From: Blastobasis lacticolella
Lineage: Eukaryota; Arthropoda; Insecta; Lepidoptera; Blastobasidae
Direction: 5' to 3'
DNA length: 64,000 nucleotides
Assembly (NCBI GenBank): GCA_905147135.1
Contig: LR990046.1
Coordinates: 11,934,501-11,998,500 of the forward strand
The notes under the pieces are model-generated. The model was not told the DNA's origin, searched no databases, and saw nothing but the letters and a program-made list of their open reading frames with translations. The position numbers and the translations under genes were made by a program. Shown piece after piece: positions 20,841-33,630 of this stretch; position 1 is the stretch's first letter; each line of letters opens with the position of its first letter.

Positions 20841-23683
20841 TAGTAGGTTATGCAACTGTCATATAAAAGGGGGTATTAAAACATGAGTGTCTGTTTATCA
20901 TGAGTATTTTAATACCTAATTATATGCAGTTGCATACACTACTTTATCTACACTCATATTTTTATGTTAAAATTTCATGCCTATAATTTTCTCAACTTTG
21001 CTAGAAGTAAGCTGCGAGTTAGTTCTGTAGTATCTACGCTTCAAGGATATCAAGCGGCGGGAAATTCACTTAACTATTTTCACATTTATCTATTTATTTA
21101 CTTAAAATAAGGAAAAACATTCACAAACACAAATTACAACAATTACAAAAAATATTCTGTTTAGCGGGAAAATAATTACACAGCATATAAATAGGAAAAT
21201 TTAAATTTCGAATTTGAATTTGTTAAATACATCTAAGTATTGAGCCTACATTTGACCGTGTCCGGGCGCCCGACAAGAATTTAAAGAATATAAGTGTTGC
21301 ATAATGATTAAAAAGTTATTTTACGATACAGCTGTAATGAAATTAGCATGGGAAATGCTGTACCGAAAAGTAATTTTTTAAAATTTTATGGACTGGCGTG
21401 AAAAAAGTGTCTTGTTAAACGACTGTTTTCGAATATGTAATTTGAACATTACGATACGAGTGTAGATAATAGTAGTTTATGCAACTGTCATATAAAAGGG
21501 GGTATTAAAACATGAGTGTCTGTTTATCATACGAGGCGTAGCCGAGTATGATAATAGTTTGACACGAATGTTTTAATACCTAATTATATGCAGTTGCATA
21601 CACTACTTTATCTACACTCGTATTTTTATGTTAAAATATCGTACCTATAATTTTCTGAATTTTGCTGGAAATAAGCTGCGAGTCAGTTCTGTTGTATCTA
21701 CGCGTCGAGGATATCAAGCGGCGGGAAATTCACTTTGCTACTTTCACATTTATCTATTTATTTGCTTAAAATAAGAAAAAGATTTACAAACAAAAATTAC
21801 AACAATTACAAAAAATATTTTGTTTAGCGGGAAAATAATTACGCAGAATATAAACAGGAAAATTTAAATTTTGAATTTGTTAAAGACATTTAGGTATTCA
21901 GCCTACATTTGACCGTGTCCGGGCGCCCGACAAGAATTTAAAAAATATAAGTGTTGCATAATGATTAAAAAGTTATTTTACGTTACAGCTGTAATGAAAT
22001 TAGTATGGGAAATGCTGTATCGAAAAGTAATTTTTTTAAATTTTATGGACTGGCGTGAAAAAAGTGTCTCCTTAAACGACTATTTTCGAATATGTAATGA
22101 GGAGTTTTCCAGTAGGTATTGATAGTTTGTTTCAAAAAGCATCAATAGATGGCGCTCCTACAATTTTGGTAATCTTCTTTAAATCTGTATGATGGTGGCA
22201 GTGATTTCATGCAGCCAAGTAATACTAAACTTGAATATAAAGTGTTTATTAATATAAACATAACTGTTAAAGGTTGAACGAAATGTAAAAAGAAATATTT
22301 ATAGAGATTGGCACTATGTTCCATTATTATTACAACCTCTAAAATGGTTGAAAACTATTGACAAATATAATATTATCCCATACAACGTACCCAGTGTTTA
22401 TATCCTGTTTGCTAAGACCCTATTTCAAGCGATTATCAATTACCAAAATTGTCGGGGCGCCATCTAGTGAGTGGTTAGGAATGCCTTAAATACCTATTGG
22501 AAAACTCCTCATTGGAACATTACGATACGAGTGTAGATAAACATTTTTATTTAATTTTCGGGCGCCGGGACACGGCGAAATGTAGGCTGAATACCTAGAT
22601 GTCTTTAACAAATTCAAAATTTAAATAGAAAATTTAAATTTTCTTGTTAATATTCTGTGTAATTATTTTCCAGCAAAACAGAATATTTTTTGTAATTGTT
22701 GTAATTTGTGTTTGTGAATGTTTTTTCTTATATTAAGCAAATAAATAGATAAATATGAAAGTAGTAAAGTGAATTTCCCGCCGCTTGACATCCTCGACTC
22801 GCAACTGACTCGCAGCTTACTTCCAGCAAAGTTGAGAAAGTTATAGGTACGATATTTTAACATAAAAATATGAGTTTAGATAAAGTAGTGTATGCAACTG
22901 CATATAATTAGGTATTAAAACACTCGTGTCAAACTATTATCATACTCGGCATGTTTTAATACCCCCTTTTATATGACAGTTGCATAAACTACTATTATCT
23001 ACACTCATATCGTAATGTTCCAATTACATTTTCAAAAACAGTCGTTTAAGTATACACTTTTTTCACGTCAGTCTATAAAATTTTAAAAAATTACTTTATG
23101 ATACAGCATTTCCCATACTATTTTCATGACAGCTGTAACGTAAAATAACTTTTTAATCATTATGCAACACTTATATTTTTTAATTCTTGTCGGGCGCCCG
23201 GACACGGCTGAATACCTAAAATGTATACGGCCAAATGTAGGCTGAATACCTTAGATGTCCTTAACAAATTCAAAATTCAAATTCTAAATTTAAATTTTCC
23301 TGTTTATATTCTGTGTAATTATTTTCCCGCTATACTAAATATTTTTTGTTATTGTTGTAATTTGTGTTTGTGAATGCTTTTTCATATTTTAAGCAAATAA
23401 ATAGATAAATGTGAAAGTAGTAAAGTGAATTGCTTGATATCCTCGACGCGTAGATACAACAGAACTGACTAGCAGCTTACTTCCAGCAAAGTTGAGAAAA
23501 TTATAGGTATGATATTTTAACATAAAAATACGAGTGTAGATAAAGTAGTGTATGCAACTGCATATAATTAGGTATTAAAACACTCGTGTCAAACTATTAT
23601 CATACTCGGCTACGCCTCGTATGATAAACAGACACTCATGTTTTAATACCCCCTTTTATATGACAGTTGCATAAACTACTATT
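20841..23683. repeat. Head-to-head inverted array of a ~630-bp repeat (four units)
   Basis: Two forward units (20841-21469; 21470-22540, the latter split by a MITE) face two reverse units (22541-22999; 23000-23683). Each carries TATGCAACTGTCATATAAAA, GGGGGTATTAAAACAT, a stretch with GGCGGGAAATTCAC, and CGTGTCCGGGCGCCCGACAA. The start of each unit is itself an imperfect palindrome around ATCATACGAGGC-GTA-GCCGAGTATGAT, intact in units 2 and 4, deleted differently in units 1 and 3. No coding capacity; class unknown. Confidence 0.85.
22097..22512. mobile_element. 416-bp MITE, copy 1
   Basis: Terminal inverted repeats ATGAGGAGTTTTCCAGTAGG / CCTATTGGAAAACTCCTCAT. Copies at 44129-44542 and 55650-56065 and an internal piece at 24680-24955. 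Inserted in unit 2 of the inverted array; unit 1 shows the site without it (GTAATTTGAAC), so only the AT flanking both ends can be target duplication. The shared minus-strand open frame is incidental. Confidence 0.88.
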
Positions 23684-24679
23684 TCGATACACGGCTTACT
23701 TTTTTTTTATCGATCCACTAAATATAAACTTGTATAATACGTTACGCACGTCCACTATGCACTATCATATCAAACTTTGCATCTGTGTGTAAATATACAC
23801 AGTCACCCAAAAAAAGTTCTTTCTTTTCATTAGACACAGTGACTTGCGTTTGTACCTACCCAAAAAATTTGGCTATTGCCTTTAATAATAATAATAATAA
23901 TATTTTATTAGCCAAATAATACAACAACAACAACAACAAACACAACATAACAGTACAATAAATCTCTTAATAACTATGTGTGTATGAAACAATTCAGGCA
24001 CAATAAAATGTATTAGCCACATATTGATTTCCTGCCTCCTAAACTACCTAGTTTAATTAAGTTTAAGTTTTAGATAACCTTATCCTGTACTATAGGAAAC
24101 AGGATAGGTAGGACTTTGATAGGTACGTTTAATTCTCTGCAATTTTCTGTAACGTTAATATAGGTAGGTTCTACCTATTTCTTCCCACATTCATGTTTTT
24201 ATTAATTCCGTCTGCATATTCACGGCAACTTTTGTCCCAAATCGGCGGTCTGTTGTGGATTTCATTAATTCATTGTTTAATATTTAAATTCGGTCGGCAC
24301 TTGTTCCGCAGCCAAGGCAGATAAAAGGTCAGGCAGCGACGACATGACCGCACAGCACGACAAGACGTGTCGCGAGAACGACTGCCCAATACGCACGGAA
24401 ACTTTTCCGCAATGCGCGAGCTTTCATAGAAGTCCATAGGATACAAAAAATCCGTGCGGCAACGCACCACAACAAATCGGCAGCAAACTACAGATTTAAA
24501 TCCGCATGCAGATTATTTACCGCGGTGCGCGCATCTCCAAGAGATTCCATACTTAACTGATTTTGCGAATAATAACGTACAGAAATAATCCGCCGTGGCC
24601 CGTGCGCGATAGCCCTTATGGGTGAGAGTTGTGTGATTTTTTGCTAAAGCGTTAATTAAAATAACGATCTACATTTTAA
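23684..24679. other. AT-rich intergenic stretch with microsatellites
   Basis: (AAT)n at about 23886-23903 and (ACA)n at about 23921-23940. 24270-24520 is GC-richer, with no recognised protein or element. Confidence 0.5.
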
Positions 24680-24955
24680 ATCTGTATGATGGCAGTGATT
24701 TTATGCAGCCAACTACTACTAAACTTAAAAATATTTTTTTTATTAATTTAAACATAACTGTTAAAGGTTAAACGAAATGTACAAAGAAATATTTGTATAA
24801 GTTGGCACTATGTTCCATTATTATTACAACCTCAAAATGGTTGAAAACTATTGACAAATACAATATTATTCAATTCAACGTACCCAGTGTTTATATCCTC
24901 TTTGCTAAGAAACTAATTCAAGCGATTATCAATTACTGCTCATTGTAGTCTAATC
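24680..24955. mobile_element. Internal fragment of the 416-bp MITE
   Basis: Matches the inside of the MITE (GTTGGCACTATGTTCCATTA, AAAATGGTTGAAAACTATTG) but both terminal repeats are lost. Confidence 0.8.
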
Positions 24956-25082
24956 AATAGTTACGCAAAACTGGTAGGTAATGGTTTAATGAAATAAATA
25001 TTTATTTAAAAAAGTATGTAATTGTTATGTTTATTTCTTAAATTATAAAAGTCAAATATTAAGTAATAAATTAAATTCTTAA

Positions 25083-26969
25083 TTAATATTTTTTTAGAGT
25101 CTTTCTAATGAGGGCCATGCGTTGTTTATGAGCTTCTGTTACTGCCGCACGTTTATATGGCCTCAATTCATCATTTCCAAAGCCAGGTATCCACATATTC
25201 CATTGTCTTTCTGGAAAATTAATAGACCATTAATATACATTTATATTATTTTATATAATAATACCCAAATTGCAACACATCAATCAACAGCCTGTAATAG
25301 TTCACTGCTGGACTAGAGCCCATATTAGTTGAGAGATTTGTCCTAATCTCCACTCATGGCAGGCAGATTGGAATACTTTAATAATTAATACTATTAATTG
25401 AAAGTAAAAAAAGTATACCTAAATGTAATTGAACATCTTTAAGTTCCACAGTAGAAGCATGTCTATGTTTTGCCAAAGCACATGAAGCATTCAATGTTGA
25501 GTCAATAAAGTCATCTGCTAGCTGAAGTAGCATTTCTTCAACTTCTTCATCTAATTGTACTGTGGGATCTACTTCACGTACTAGTTCTTGTAAGCGGGGT
25601 CGACTGAACACCTTAAAAATAAAAATTCTTTAAATTGGAATGCAAAAATATGCAGTGGATGTAGAGCTCGTCTAATCTAAAATGCCGCGCCCCACTATCG
25701 CATTAACGCACACAAGTAAGTTTAAAATATGGACACAATACATATACAAATGCCGTTGTAATTGGTCATTCAGTTGCCGGTGAGATTCAAACGTAGCAGC
25801 ACGCGTCGTTCATTGGCTCCCACACAGATGAAGTGCCGTTATCAATATTTGCACTCACACATCGAAATCAACTAACTAAGTAGTGAGGTGCCTCATTTAA
25901 GACTAGACGAGCTCTACCTACACATTAATTATTACACATTGCATGGTGCCTAAAATCACGAGTAATGGAATGTTTTTCAAGTACATAACTCAAAAGGCAT
26001 GGAGACAAGTATGGAAAGGGTACTTTTGAAAGTAGTAGACTTTGTACACAATGGATATACCTCAAGCGCGGGCACCTTAACCTTTGTGGGCACGATGGGG
26101 ATGCCCACAACCCTTACTTAGGTCCAAGGCTAACATTGTATAGAAAAGTGAAAGTAAAATATCCTGTACGGTGCCAGAAATTTATCTGACCCATTGTTAA
26201 GAGGTCAGGTATATTTCTGGCACCGTACACAGCATCACTTTTGTTGACAACCTTTTGGTGAAACCTAGTTTCAGTTTTGGCCACTGGGTCAGATAAGTTT
26301 GTTATGTTGTATTATCAAATCATTTGTCAGCAAGAAGACATGGTTGACATGTAGGTTAGTAATTTGCAAAAATTTTACCATGGAAAAAGAAAGTTTTTAT
26401 GAAAGACAAAACACATACCTAAGCTAAAAACAACACATTAATCTTCTACTTCTATTATTTGTAATAGTTGTTGCCATAGCGGCCATTCTATTAAAATTCC
26501 AAAGATATCGTACCTACCCTCAAAAGAAAGGATAGTCTACTAATGTTCATGAATTTTGGCGTTTTACTAGCAAAAATATGAGCTTGCTGTGATCGCTCCT
26601 TCAAGACAAACATTGGTGTAAGTGTAAAGGTGTGTTTTATTGCTAATCTTTTAGGAATTAGGAAAATAGACTAATCAGTAAGGAAGTAGAAGGCATGGTG
26701 CCGTCGAAATCAAGGGTAATGTTAATAACCTATATAGGGTTAGAATAGGGTTGCTTTTGATAGTGTACCTGTGTTGAACTGTCTCCAGCACCACTTGCAT
26801 TTACTTTGAGACCAACATGAGATTGAGTCCCCATAGGACTATGTTGTGACGGTGATCCCTGTATCGACGAGGACTGTAATTGTGGATTTTGCATAGGGTT
26901 GTTGTACTGCATGCCACTTTGATTCATTCCTCCGATGGATGGCATATTGGGCGACTGATTATTAGACAT
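25083..26969 (-). CDS. Taf12: Transcription initiation factor TFIID subunit 12 (TAF12)
   Basis: Histone-fold subunit of TFIID and SAGA; pairs with TAF4 (or ADA1) in the nucleus. Three exons: 26769-26969, 25419-25611 and 25083-25210, phase-consistent, encoding 173 residues. The N-terminal 67 residues are a low-complexity Asn/Gln/Ser/Met-rich region. Exon 2 is the H2B-like histone fold: LQELVREVDPTVQLDEEVEE, then LADDFIDSTLNASCALAKHR and STVELKDVQLHL. The last exon gives the conserved RQWNMWIPGFGNDELRPYKR and ends HKQRMALIRKTLKKY. The sequence is very close to the family from the fold onward, and the short N-terminus is normal for insects. Exon 1 carries the ATG; an untranslated leader may run to about 27.25 kb. 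Confidence 0.96.
26166..26228. repeat. 63-bp inverted repeat in Taf12 intron 1
   Basis: 26-bp arms beginning GTACGGTGCCAGAAAT, with two mismatches, around an 11-base loop. Related words (GTGCCA..., 'gtctgacc', 'ttttggccac..gg') occur at 36409-36520 and 39195-39300, so it is probably a transposon end. Confidence 0.6.
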
Positions 26970-27357
26970 TTTTAGTATTATTGGTAGCGTCGTAATGCTG
27001 CGGGCGCGTTTGCTGAAATTGAGACCAAATAAATGTAAATATATAACACCACAAATTTAATACAACAGATGACTCGAGTTATCAATAATTAAATTTCTTT
27101 ATAAATTGGAGGTTAACGAATTACCTACATTACAATAAATGTAGCAAATAAATCACAAAATATAATTCGTCATTCCGTCGCTCGCTAAATATTCTCGATT
27201 GTTGCACAAACAGCACAAAATTGTTGTCTTGTCCTCCAACTCTTCAAGTGTCCAAGTCCAACCTACATAGAGGATATAAACACTGTCACTGTCGTTGTCA
27301 TTTTGACAGTTAACACTAACGATTACACCACCCGCAGAACGCTAATCTATACTTTAC
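26970..27357. promoter_or_regulatory. Taf12 leader and promoter region
   Basis: Position only: the stretch directly upstream of the Taf12 ATG, before the repeat at 27358. No distinct promoter motif stands out. Confidence 0.35.
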
Positions 27358-27845
27358 AGTAATGATGGGGTAGTGTAAAATCGTTAAAGGATCTATTCGA
27401 TTATCGATTATCATGTTCATAAAACTTGGAATCGATAGTTGCATGGTTATTCAGTACGTGTTATACAAAATAAACTATTTATTTTCTTTTAAATTAATAA
27501 TTTATTAATACGACATTTAAAACCCCTCCACAACGACGATTTCGACATGTGCTTATTTTTATTCGGTCAGTCAGCCTATTCCGTAGAATACGCGCTAGTC
27601 GAAATCGTTGATGTGAAAGGTCTCTTAGGGTGAAATCCAAACAAGGAATAAGAGTCAAAGTTGCAAAAAATAATTTAATGTTTAGTTTAATGTTCGATTA
27701 TTTTCTTTGAATACCGATTTTCGTTTGTCCGTTTTTATTCCTTATTCGTGGCACTTCACTAAAGGGGCGGGGCCTGTCTATGAAGTACGATATTATCCGT
27801 AGTACATTTTACCGAAATAAAACACAAAACTTCATAGGTGTGCGC
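27358..27845 (+). repeat. Repeat 'C', uninterrupted (empty-site) copy
   Basis: This ~490-bp sequence is present a second time, inverted, at 35425-35591 plus 39476-39502 plus 40156-40385, where it is split by two insertions. Shared words include CAGTCAGCCTATTCCGTA, GTGTAAAATCGTTAA and CACTTCACTAAAGGGGCGGG. Here the two insertion sites are unoccupied, which identifies the target duplications at the other copy. Its own nature is unknown. Confidence 0.85.
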
Positions 27846-28429
27846 CAAGGACCAACAATTAATGGGCTGTCATGTTATCATCCTATATTAGACAAAGCAT
27901 AGTGCCCTAACTAGAGCACCACAAGTACACTACATGTAAAAATCTATTCGACGTTTATTATCCTCTATGAGGTGAGTGACGGTTGTTTTCAGGTGTGATT
28001 ATCCTCTGTAGCAAAAAGTGTTTGACATATTCTCTTTGTTATAGTTTGTGGTGTGGTTTAATTATAGTGTGTTCAGACGCTTGCGTTCAAACGATATTCA
28101 ACGAGCACAAACACAGGTACAAGCATGGCTTTTGTGCATGCGCTCGTGCGCGTGCTCGTGCTTGCCGCCGGTTGGATTGGTCCGCGTAGTGCGTGGGCTG
28201 CATGCAGCAGCGGCATCGCCGATTTTCCAAGCGTGATACCACCTTCTGGAATGTCACAGAATATCTGAACTGTTACGTCATTCGAGAAGGTGGAATCATG
28301 CTAATGGAAATCGGCTGTCCCGCTGCCGAACTGCATGACGAAATGCTTCCCAGGCTGCACGACATGCGTCTGAACGCACCATAAATTAATTATATTATGT
28401 TTGCAAAACTGCTCATTACAAATTTATTT
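27846..28429. other. Intergenic stretch, no gene supported
   Basis: Short open frames at 27983-28384 have no recognised domain. GC-rich at 28130-28220. Confidence 0.4.
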
Positions 28430-28715
28430 TCATTGTTTGTGTTTATTTTCTAGCCGCTGTGGCCACTATGGACCTGGACAGTTACTATAAAAGTATAAAG
28501 AGTCAACAAGATCCTCATCCTCATAATTTTACCCATTTTTTTCTCTTCACGCGTCTTTTCAATCCTAATGCTAATACTATAGCAACGCAAGCTTTATCAG
28601 TCATTTTGGTAAAAATACGTAAAAATCGTAAATATACACCAGCGACGCGTCAAAAATGTTTTTTTTAGGCTAGGCATTGGCAACTTAGTCTATTTAGCCA
28701 TCAAAATGAATGAAA
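28430..28715 (+). mobile_element. Truncated Harbinger-like element, copy 1
   Basis: Begins in the middle of the element and reads MATMDLDSYYKSIKSQQDPH on the plus strand, the same frame as on the minus strand of 39503-40155. Ends abruptly where the next copy's GGCGGATACTACACAC begins, so a recombination or deletion joined two copies. Confidence 0.75.
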
Positions 28716-28850
28716 GGCGGATACTACACACACGATATTTATCGTGATACACGCAGGATCACGATATTTATCGAGTGTGTAGCCTAAAGTATCACGAATC
28801 GTGATACGGATCACAGGATTTCCGAAAATCCAGAAACCTACGATCCGTAT

Positions 28851-29047
28851 TGTAGGATATTGGATTACGGGGCCGATAAATAACACACAGAGTTAAAGTT
28901 TTATACTTAGCTTTGCAGCTTGTATTTCAACGAAGGCCACGGACGGAAGTAAAGTTTGAATCCTAGACCACAGACTAGAGAGAGAGATGTGTGAGTGTTG
29001 CCATTAGGAGATTGGTTTTTGTAGAGGAATATGTCTATATTCCAACA
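28851..29047 (-). repeat. 3' LTR of the Copia-type element
   Basis: 197 bp, identical to the LTR at 33631-33827. Contains a TATAAAAC box on the minus strand. Confidence 0.93.
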
Positions 29048-29899
29048 GCCCCCCTCAAAAATTGATCTCTTATCAAAACGAAATTGGCCAACACTCCATC
29101 AAAGATTTATCAAAACATAATGGTTCATTGACCATGTTCAATAAACAGCTTTAGCTAAACAAAATATAACAAGCCTTCCATGTGAATTCTGGGAAAAATT
29201 ATAACATTTATATGGTCCAACATTTGTTGCTAGGATTAGGGAAACCCAGGAAAACCTAATCAAACCATGTCAACTTAAATATTAAGTTGCAAATTACAAC
29301 TAGAATTAGCTTATTACACAATAGAGTTACATCTTACACATTCTTAATAAAATCAACAAATCTTATATTACAAAACAAATTCAGTTGAATAACATTGTTA
29401 TACATAGGTATTCTAAAAACTTATTTCACTTGTGAATCTTCTCAATCATGACGTCAGTGAAGATCCTTTATTTGAAGTAGTTATTTTCTACCAAACAAAT
29501 AGATATTTCCATTAATTTGTCTTACTTTGGATTTGATTCTTATTTCATACATATATTCATAGTCATTTTACTTAATGCAAGAGCTAGCAACTTGATCAAT
29601 ACTTCTGCTAATCAATTATAAATTATGCTTAAAACTAACAACAATATGCCTATGACTGAAAACAATATCACTTTATTCAAAATTATGTAAGTGAAATGTG
29701 TGAGTTGTACTCATTTAGTTAAATTGTGATACATAACACAATTACACTTTATTTGTTTCAATTTATTTTATTCAAGATAGTACAATTTCACATACATCAA
29801 TTTTAACAACATCTAGGTGATGTGTTTTACAAAAACATATAACATGATTACATTTCTCAACTTCTTTTGATGTCAAAATGTTTATAACACTATGTTTAC

Positions 29900-30052
29900 C
29901 AGTGGCCCTAGCACAAGTGTGTCCACGATAAAGCTCGCGCCACGAAAGAGCGTTTGTCTCTCACTCAATACTAAGACGAAAGAGATAGCAATACCTATGT
30001 CGCGCTTTTTCTCGCTTATTGCGCGCGAGAGCAACTTGTGCTAGGCCTACTG
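29900..30052. mobile_element. 153-bp MITE-like insert inside the LTR element
   Basis: Ends CAGTGGCCCTAGCACAAGTG and, inverted, CAGTAGGCCTAGCACAAGTT, with a GC-rich CTCTCACTC/GAGAG interior unlike the AT-rich surroundings. CAGTG starts are typical of hAT elements, but I see no 8-bp duplication. Confidence 0.6.
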
Positions 30053-30515
30053 CACATTCATTCACAACCGAGGGATTGTGCAAGTGGGTAGGCCTACAGG
30101 GCTGTTGTCTTGGATTGAGTATAATAATCATACCACAAAATTATAGTTATATTTGCCATATGTAAATCATCAAGTAATGTCATCTGCTCCAACTTAGAAA
30201 ACTCTTATTAAGTACATAGGTAGTATTGAATTTATGGTAGGTACTCATCATCATAATCATTTTATTTATTTATTTTACAGTTTATTGTGCACAATAAATA
30301 GTTTACAAAATTGACATACAGCTAAATCACAACAGGTACAGCTTATTTCTAAAGAAATATTTTCCAGCCGACCAACAGAAGAGAGAGGGCAAAATCATCT
30401 TGGTGTATGTCCCGTTTGCCCTGTAGGTACCACACTATGTATTATCATTCAAATACACTATTTTCTGTTAAAAAAGTACTTGTTGCCTTTTGTATTTCCT
30501 TTGTTTATATATATT

Positions 30516-30684
30516 CGACTTGGCGGAGGACACTGCCGTACCCCCTAAATTTATTGTTAACTAGACTTGGCGTGTCTTAGGAACACTGCCGTGCCCCCTT
30601 CATAGTTACAATAATTTGCATTACTTATAGAAATATTTTTGACTGTTCGACTTGGCGTGGCTTAGGAACACTGCCGTGCCCCCT
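30516..30684 (-). repeat. Three spaced copies of a GC-rich motif
   Basis: The motif, CGACTTGGCGTGGCTTAGGA then ACACTGCCGTGCCCCCT, occurs at 30516-30546 (shortened), 30564-30600 and 30648-30684 with AT-rich spacers. It is conserved between copies while the spacers are not. Confidence 0.8.
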
Positions 30685-33630
30685 GATAGTTTTTATTTGT
30701 GCCACTTTATTTAAAATAAGTAGGCTATTTCACTATCTTAAGTAAGTTATTTCCAAGTCACAACTTATAAAAATTTACTATTAACTGCAAGCAGCTGAAC
30801 TTGCAAGTGCAAAGGTTTCATTTGTCTATATAATAGTCTTTACTAAGACTCTTGGCAACATGATTTATTAAATCTTTATCATTATTCAATTATTACAGGC
30901 AGCAAGGCCCATAGACATAAATATAATTCTCAAGAAAATATAAATATTTGTTAAAATAGAAATATACAGTAATTTATTCGGATCCCCATTACATTCTTAA
31001 CCTAAGGCGAGTACAGTAAATTATTATTATAGAAAATTACAGGAAATACATACATACTCTGCAATTAGTTCACTACAAAAACACCCCTTGTCCATGGGAT
31101 AAAAGCGTAAAAGCGTAACTGTGTATGTAGGTATGTATGTATAATAACAATAAAACAAATTTATTTAGACTATTTGTTAAAATAGCCATATTTTTGAAAT
31201 AGCTCATTTTAATTCATACATTAAAATCTGTATGAAATAGGGTATGGTCGCATGTAATTCAAAACACTCATTTATGATAAATAAAAACTATCAATGTTTT
31301 GACAGCAGTACAAGTTTTAAATACTGGTTTCATAGGAATTTCTTTCATTTACACATAAAGATTTTATTATATTTAATAGAGACAGGTTTCATACCTATAT
31401 CAGATCATGCTTGGATAGCTTTAGCCACATCACAGTAACAATTTATCAGATTTATAATATTGCATGATTTAGGTATTATACCCATTTTAAAACTACTATC
31501 AGATTTCGTACTAAGTATCAGATTATTCGTTTAATTTACGAATTTTATTTCATACGGGTTTACGGTTAAACCGATTCCTCGTATTTTATATTCTGATTTC
31601 GTACTTATCGATTTCGTAGCACACTACTCCTCAGATTTTATACACAGTCCCAACACTTGGACCGCAGAAGAAATAGCATTATTTACTTTATGTATTGTGT
31701 TAGATATCTTAGAATAGTTTGGTATAGCGTGGTTATAGTATTTATTATCTGGTATACCAGAATACCATGCTTACTATTTTTATCTTATATTTCCACGAGT
31801 TGTTCCAATTGCCTGTTTGTTCAGGAATAATACTAAAAATAATATTATTTTTGTTTTCTTGAAACAAAATAATAATTCTTAGATGATAGAGCTGGAAAAA
31901 AAATATTATATCCCACAATAGGGTACCAATTGGCTCCCGGATCATTGAAACAGTCTTAGGGTCCTTCATATTCATCATAAACAGGAAAATTTTAAAATTT
32001 TAAATTTCTTGTGTACTTTATTAATGTATCACTTTTATTTATTAATATTATCTTTGAGTGCTTGTAATATTTAATAGTAAATGTTGCAGACAAAACTGCT
32101 TTATCCCAAAATGTTTATGTAAGTTAAATATTACATGTTTTATCAGGTATTATACAATACATAGGATTATAAATCACCATTTGTTGTGGTGTTCTACAAT
32201 TATTTCATAGGTAATTACTTTCATTTTTGTCAAAATTTGTTATTACTTCTTAGCAGGTCAATGACAAACATTATATTGTTCATCTTCATCATCTTGGCGT
32301 TATGTCCAAACATTATATTGTTGTGGTCCAAAATTAAGAGACATTATTACTGTATAGAGTTTGTGCAGTCTCTTTTGTTAACTTTGTTACAATTATCCTA
32401 TATTAGTCTTTGGAATACACAAATTTTTCAACTGTTACATTTTTGTCAACTAAAATTATTCATATGAATTTTTGTCACAACAAATTATTCACATTTAGTA
32501 TAATTAATTAATGAACCAATTTTAAATTGTTTTTGCTGAAAATAAAGAGATTAGAGGCACACAGTAATCTGATGGTATGGTAGGCAAGTGCGCAACACAA
32601 GATTGGCCGGTTTACAAAGTTTGACTCACAACTTGGTCTCAACTAAAATACTTGTTTATCAATTTAAATGTAAATAGGCCTGTAGTGAGTAGACATAAAT
32701 ATTGTATTGTAGATCATTATATTTGCAAGCTTTTAAATTTTTCATTTGGAAAATGTTGATCTACTTTATAAAGATTTGTTTATGTTTATCTGTCACAGAT
32801 TGCTATGCCTCTAGTTTTGATCACTACTGCACACTTGATTTAAATTTAATAAATAAATTATATCCATCAGATTTACTTGTAAAAAATTGAGATGGGATTA
32901 CCTCGCATCAGTAGTTTACCGTCTTTACTGATGTTCATTCCATTTATAGTTCTGATCTGATATAGATTTTCGCAGGTGCACCACAGTTATACTCCACAGG
33001 TACATGTACCTCTAAGGTGCTGATCACTTGCTGATGGAAATGATTTATGTCAATGTTACTTCATGAGTACACCGTTTGATGGGTACTTACATATTATCTG
33101 AAAATTAATTCACACGTTTAGCTAGGTACTGAGATTTTTAATGCTTGATTTATATAAGCAAAGAAAAATCATCCCTTTTGTTGTGGGCGGATAGGTACTC
33201 CGTATTCCAGATTCTTATTAACTTATAGATGTTTATTTATTCATAATTCTTCTCGTAACTTCTGTATGTAATTTTTGAACCGATTGTTATTCGGTTTAGT
33301 GACTATTCTTGAATTTTCACTTTGCAGAGTTTGCAGCCAAAACAAAACTTTGTAAGGCCGCCATTGACTTTTGAATTTTACGTAGAAAGTAATCTTTCAT
33401 TATGTATGCAACCAGAACGTACAATCATCTTAAATTTCGATAAACAGAATGGATTTCCAATTTTCATTTACGTTTCACGTATATTTTCTTATTTTTCCAC
33501 TTTGCAAAAGGATTTTCAATAGCACAGACCGTCAGACATGTTCGTACTTGTTTGTTTCTTTTAACTTTTATTTGAAACTTATAAATATGATATTAGCGCA
33601 GTGAAGCGAGCTTATCTGGGTCCCATAACC

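Noticed and set aside
20841..23683. CRISPR-like or satellite array
   Set aside because: Four long units in two orientations without short regular repeats and spacers; this is an inverted transposon-type repeat in a eukaryote.
28193..28384. Possible small gene (63 codons)
   Set aside because: No recognised domain, no clear splice partners, next to repeats; not supported.
29048..33630. Degraded gag-pol on the minus strand of the LTR element
   Set aside because: A start-like MSDG occurs soon after the primer site but stops within seven codons, and no integrase, reverse transcriptase or RNase H motif was seen. A very decayed polyprotein cannot be fully excluded by eye.
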